Source: JBEKYD01 sp049511335 (GTDB taxonomy: Bacteria; Acidobacteriota; Terriglobia; Bryobacterales; Bryobacteraceae). Taken from it: DNA of 64,000 nt. The stretch is from contig JBEKYD010000003.1 of NCBI GenBank assembly GCA_049511335.1, positions 1 through 64,000 on the forward strand, given 5' to 3'. A model generated the notes under the pieces. It was not told the DNA's origin, did no database searches, and saw only the letters and a list, made by a program, of their open reading frames with translations. The translations under genes were made by a program, and so were the position numbers. Positions 62,321-64,000 of this stretch are shown here, piece by piece; the stretch's first letter is position 1, and each line of letters starts with the position of its first letter.

Positions 62321-62364
62321 CAGCCACACGGTAGCTGACCGCTGACTGCCGATCGCTGACAGCT
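62321..62364. repeat. Dispersed repeat, family D, copy 2
   Basis: Contains CAGCCACACGGTA and then GCTGACCGCTGACTGCCGATCGCTGACAGC, one base different from the unit at 52361-52390. It sits between the transporter gene and the DUF4097-like gene. Confidence 0.72.
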
Positions 62365-62369
62365 CACTT

Positions 62370-63761
62370 TCACAGCTTGACTTCGGAGTCCTTCAGACTC
62401 TTGGGCGCTCCCGGAGCAGCCTCGCCCGGTGTATCCGAGCGCTTATGCACCGATACCGACCCGTGTGTCACCGTGATCCGCAGGGTAGGTCCGCTGCCCA
62501 CCTTGCCCTTCAGCTCCGCTCGCCGGCCGTCCTGGTCTTGCTGAATAGGCTGACCGAATTCGTTAGAGGCATCGCCATGCTCGGAGGTCGCCTCCAAATC
62601 GAAGGTAGCCTTCTCGGGTAGACCCAGATCGATGTTGCCGCTATCGGCCCGCACGTCGACGGCGGGAGTCGGGAGCCCGGTTTCGATCTCTACGTCCCCG
62701 TGCGCCGACTCCAGTTCGAGCGATTGAGTAAAGTCGGCAATCTTGATGTCGCGCGAGCGCGCCACCAGCCGCACCGGGCCGGTTATGCCCCGGCCGTCGA
62801 ACTGGCTCAGGTCCATGGTGATGTGGCCGGGCACCGCCTGTGCGTGCAATTCCGTATTGCGGGCGCCTTCGAATTGGAGCGGTTTGGCCAGGTTCTTGAA
62901 ATCCAGCGAACCGCTGAACGCGCCGGTCACGGTTACCTGCCCTCCGATGTTTTCCAGTTCCAGGCTCGAACCTTGCCCGTTGATGTCCACGTTCCCCTTC
63001 ACGTCTTCCGCGCGCAACGTGTCGCTGTGAGTCAGCGCCAGGCGCACGTTGCCGCCGATGCGGGCGAGGCGCGCATCGCCGCGGTCGCTTGCCAACTCCA
63101 CGCTCCCGGCCACGTCGGAGACTTCATAATCGTTGCGCCGCCCGCGAGCTTCCACGGCCAGGCCGCGGGGCACCGTGATTTCCAAATCGTCGGCCATGCT
63201 GGCAATCTCGGAGGCGCGGTCCTGGTTGGTGCGCACGATCACGTGATCGCCTTCCACCGCCACCTCGACGGCAGTGGCGCCGTTGGCCCGGTCGGCGTCT
63301 TCGTGCTTGTAGGCGCGGATGCTCTTCTGGCCGGTAACGGTAATGTCCGGAGTGTCCATGCCCGAAATCTTGAGGTTGCCGCGCGGCAGGTCCACCACCA
63401 ACAGTTTGGCGCCGCCGGCGGAAGCCTTGGCCGAAATCGGATAGTCGAAATCCGTCCCGGCAATACCGATGATGCCTGCCCGCCACGGAAACCCGGCGTG
63501 CGCGGCGGCATACATACCCGACCCTGCCAGGCAGATGAGGATGATGAGCAGAACTTCCCCGCCGGTGAAGCTACTGCCAAAGGCATTTTCCCGGGGCAGC
63601 AAGACTTCAATCAAGCGCCCCAGGCCCCACAAGATCAGCAGGAACGGCCAATACTGCCCCAGCATGTCGAAAATCTGGAAACCCGGGTGCAAGTTGCTCC
63701 ATAGAAACAACAGACCGAGTCCCAGCAGGATAATCGGACCCGTGAACGATCGGCCTCTCAT
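62370..63761 (-). CDS. LiaF-type membrane protein with DUF4097 beta-helix adhesin domain
   Basis: A 463-residue protein. The first 85 residues form two to three membrane helices (GPIILLGLGLLFLWSNL, YWPFLLILWGLGRLIEVLLP) like LiaF or cell-wall-active proteins. The remainder is a DUF4097 beta-helix of short repeats (KLLVVDLPRGNLKISGMDTPD, NVDINGQGSSLELENIGGQVTV, SLELESAHGDVEIETG, DSGNIDLGLPEKATFDLEATSEHGD). It is co-translated with the upstream gene by ATGA overlap. These domains are often linked to envelope-stress control in Acidobacteria. Confidence 0.85.
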   Translation of the reverse strand: MRGRSFTGPIILLGLGLLFLWSNLHPGFQIFDMLGQYWPFLLILWGLGRLIEVLLPRENAFGSSFTGGEVLLIILICLAGSGMYAAAHAGFPWRAGIIGIAGTDFDYPISAKASAGGAKLLVVDLPRGNLKISGMDTPDITVTGQKSIRAYKHEDADRANGATAVEVAVEGDHVIVRTNQDRASEIASMADDLEITVPRGLAVEARGRRNDYEVSDVAGSVELASDRGDARLARIGGNVRLALTHSDTLRAEDVKGNVDINGQGSSLELENIGGQVTVTGAFSGSLDFKNLAKPLQFEGARNTELHAQAVPGHITMDLSQFDGRGITGPVRLVARSRDIKIADFTQSLELESAHGDVEIETGLPTPAVDVRADSGNIDLGLPEKATFDLEATSEHGDASNEFGQPIQQDQDGRRAELKGKVGSGPTLRITVTHGSVSVHKRSDTPGEAAPGAPKSLKDSEVKL

Positions 63762-64000
63762 TTGGCGCCTCCTGGATTGGAAGTTCCCTGTTCCGGCGCC
63801 TGGCCAGCCTGGGGTGGCGCCGCCGCGCTATAGGGACTCTGCGCGTAGCCGGTGCTTCGGTAATCTCCCGCTGGTGGAGGCGGCGAAGGCGGCCATCCAT
63901 ACGGCGGAGGCGGCGCCGCGGGGTTGACCGGCGGAGGCGGCGGTGCAGCCACCCTCCCCAGCAGGCTCAACAGCCCCGCCACCACCAACAGTACCGGCCA
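63758..64000 (-). CDS. Membrane protein with Pro-rich tail (truncated by window edge)
   Basis: The frame runs off the right edge of the window. The visible part has the end of a helix (WPVLLVVAGLLSLLGRV) followed by a Pro/Ala/Gly/Tyr-rich tail (PPPPYGWPPSPPPPAGDY). The helix resembles LiaF-like membrane pairs, as in the next gene. Its stop overlaps the start of the DUF4097 gene by four bases. Function unknown. Confidence 0.7.
   Translation of the reverse strand, partial: WPVLLVVAGLLSLLGRVAAPPPPPVNPAAPPPPYGWPPSPPPPAGDYRSTGYAQSPYSAAAPPQAGQAPEQGTSNPGGAK

Overview
The window looks like a chromosomal segment of a high-GC acidobacterium of the Solibacter/Bryobacter type. Three things point there. 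One is an FtsX-type permease of the acidobacterial duplicated orphan permease (ADOP) kind at 18363-20867. Another is a secreted protein at 47086-48498 whose C-terminal half matches the TIGR03437 domain that is abundant in Solibacter. The third is the many short dispersed repeats between genes. This placement is inference from gene content; no rRNA or tRNA gene was recognised.

Left part (1-6126): the end of a hybrid histidine kinase, a ComM/YifB AAA ATPase, a secreted M13 metallopeptidase and a RelE/ParE-type toxin-antitoxin pair. From 6619 to 17439 a nine-gene block on the plus strand encodes almost a whole methylmalonyl-CoA (Wood-Werkman) pathway. It holds transcarboxylase 5S, 12S and 1.3S subunits plus a small accessory subunit, methylmalonyl-CoA epimerase, both mutase subunits, the MeaB GTPase and a succinyl-CoA:acetate/propionate CoA-transferase. 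No biotin carboxylase gene is present, which favours transcarboxylation between oxaloacetate and propionyl-CoA over ATP-dependent propionyl-CoA carboxylation. ThiE follows.

Middle (18-37 kb): ADOP permease, CHASE histidine kinase, Uma2 protein, a histidine kinase with a stand-alone CheB domain, a GH51 arabinofuranosidase, an ECF sigma operon, methyltransferases, a group II decarboxylase, peptide deformylase, a GNAT protein and several toxin-antitoxin genes or remnants. Repeats flank or interrupt several of these.

From 37525 to 46142 lies a minus-strand envelope-control block: FHA protein, PP2C phosphatase with a beta-helix tail, Ser/Thr kinase with TPR-like tail, a 1076-residue natural fusion of a SEDS (RodA/FtsW) glycosyltransferase with a class B penicillin-binding protein, and a second FHA protein. 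This parallels the actinobacterial fhaA-fhaB-pstP-rodA-pbpA-pknA-pknB locus, but rodA and pbpA are one polypeptide and the sensor domains differ. I consider it the most interesting system here. The kinase linker carries three copies of DATRRT, which could be phospho-docking sites for the FHA proteins.

Right part (46-64 kb): PIN-type toxin-antitoxin pair, the TIGR03437 protein with an in-frame amber near its end, MutY, an S24-like protein, a second ECF sigma operon with a CnrX/Spy-like sensor, ribosomal protein L31 with a terminator-ended structured region upstream, HypA/HypB, a protein with a RHIM-like VQIG motif, a zinc-finger/RsbU phosphatase, a GH20 hexosaminidase, an MFS transporter, and a DUF4097 adhesin-like operon running off the right edge. 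Coding evidence is strong for most genes; regulatory sites, repeats and broken genes are read by eye and carry lower confidence.
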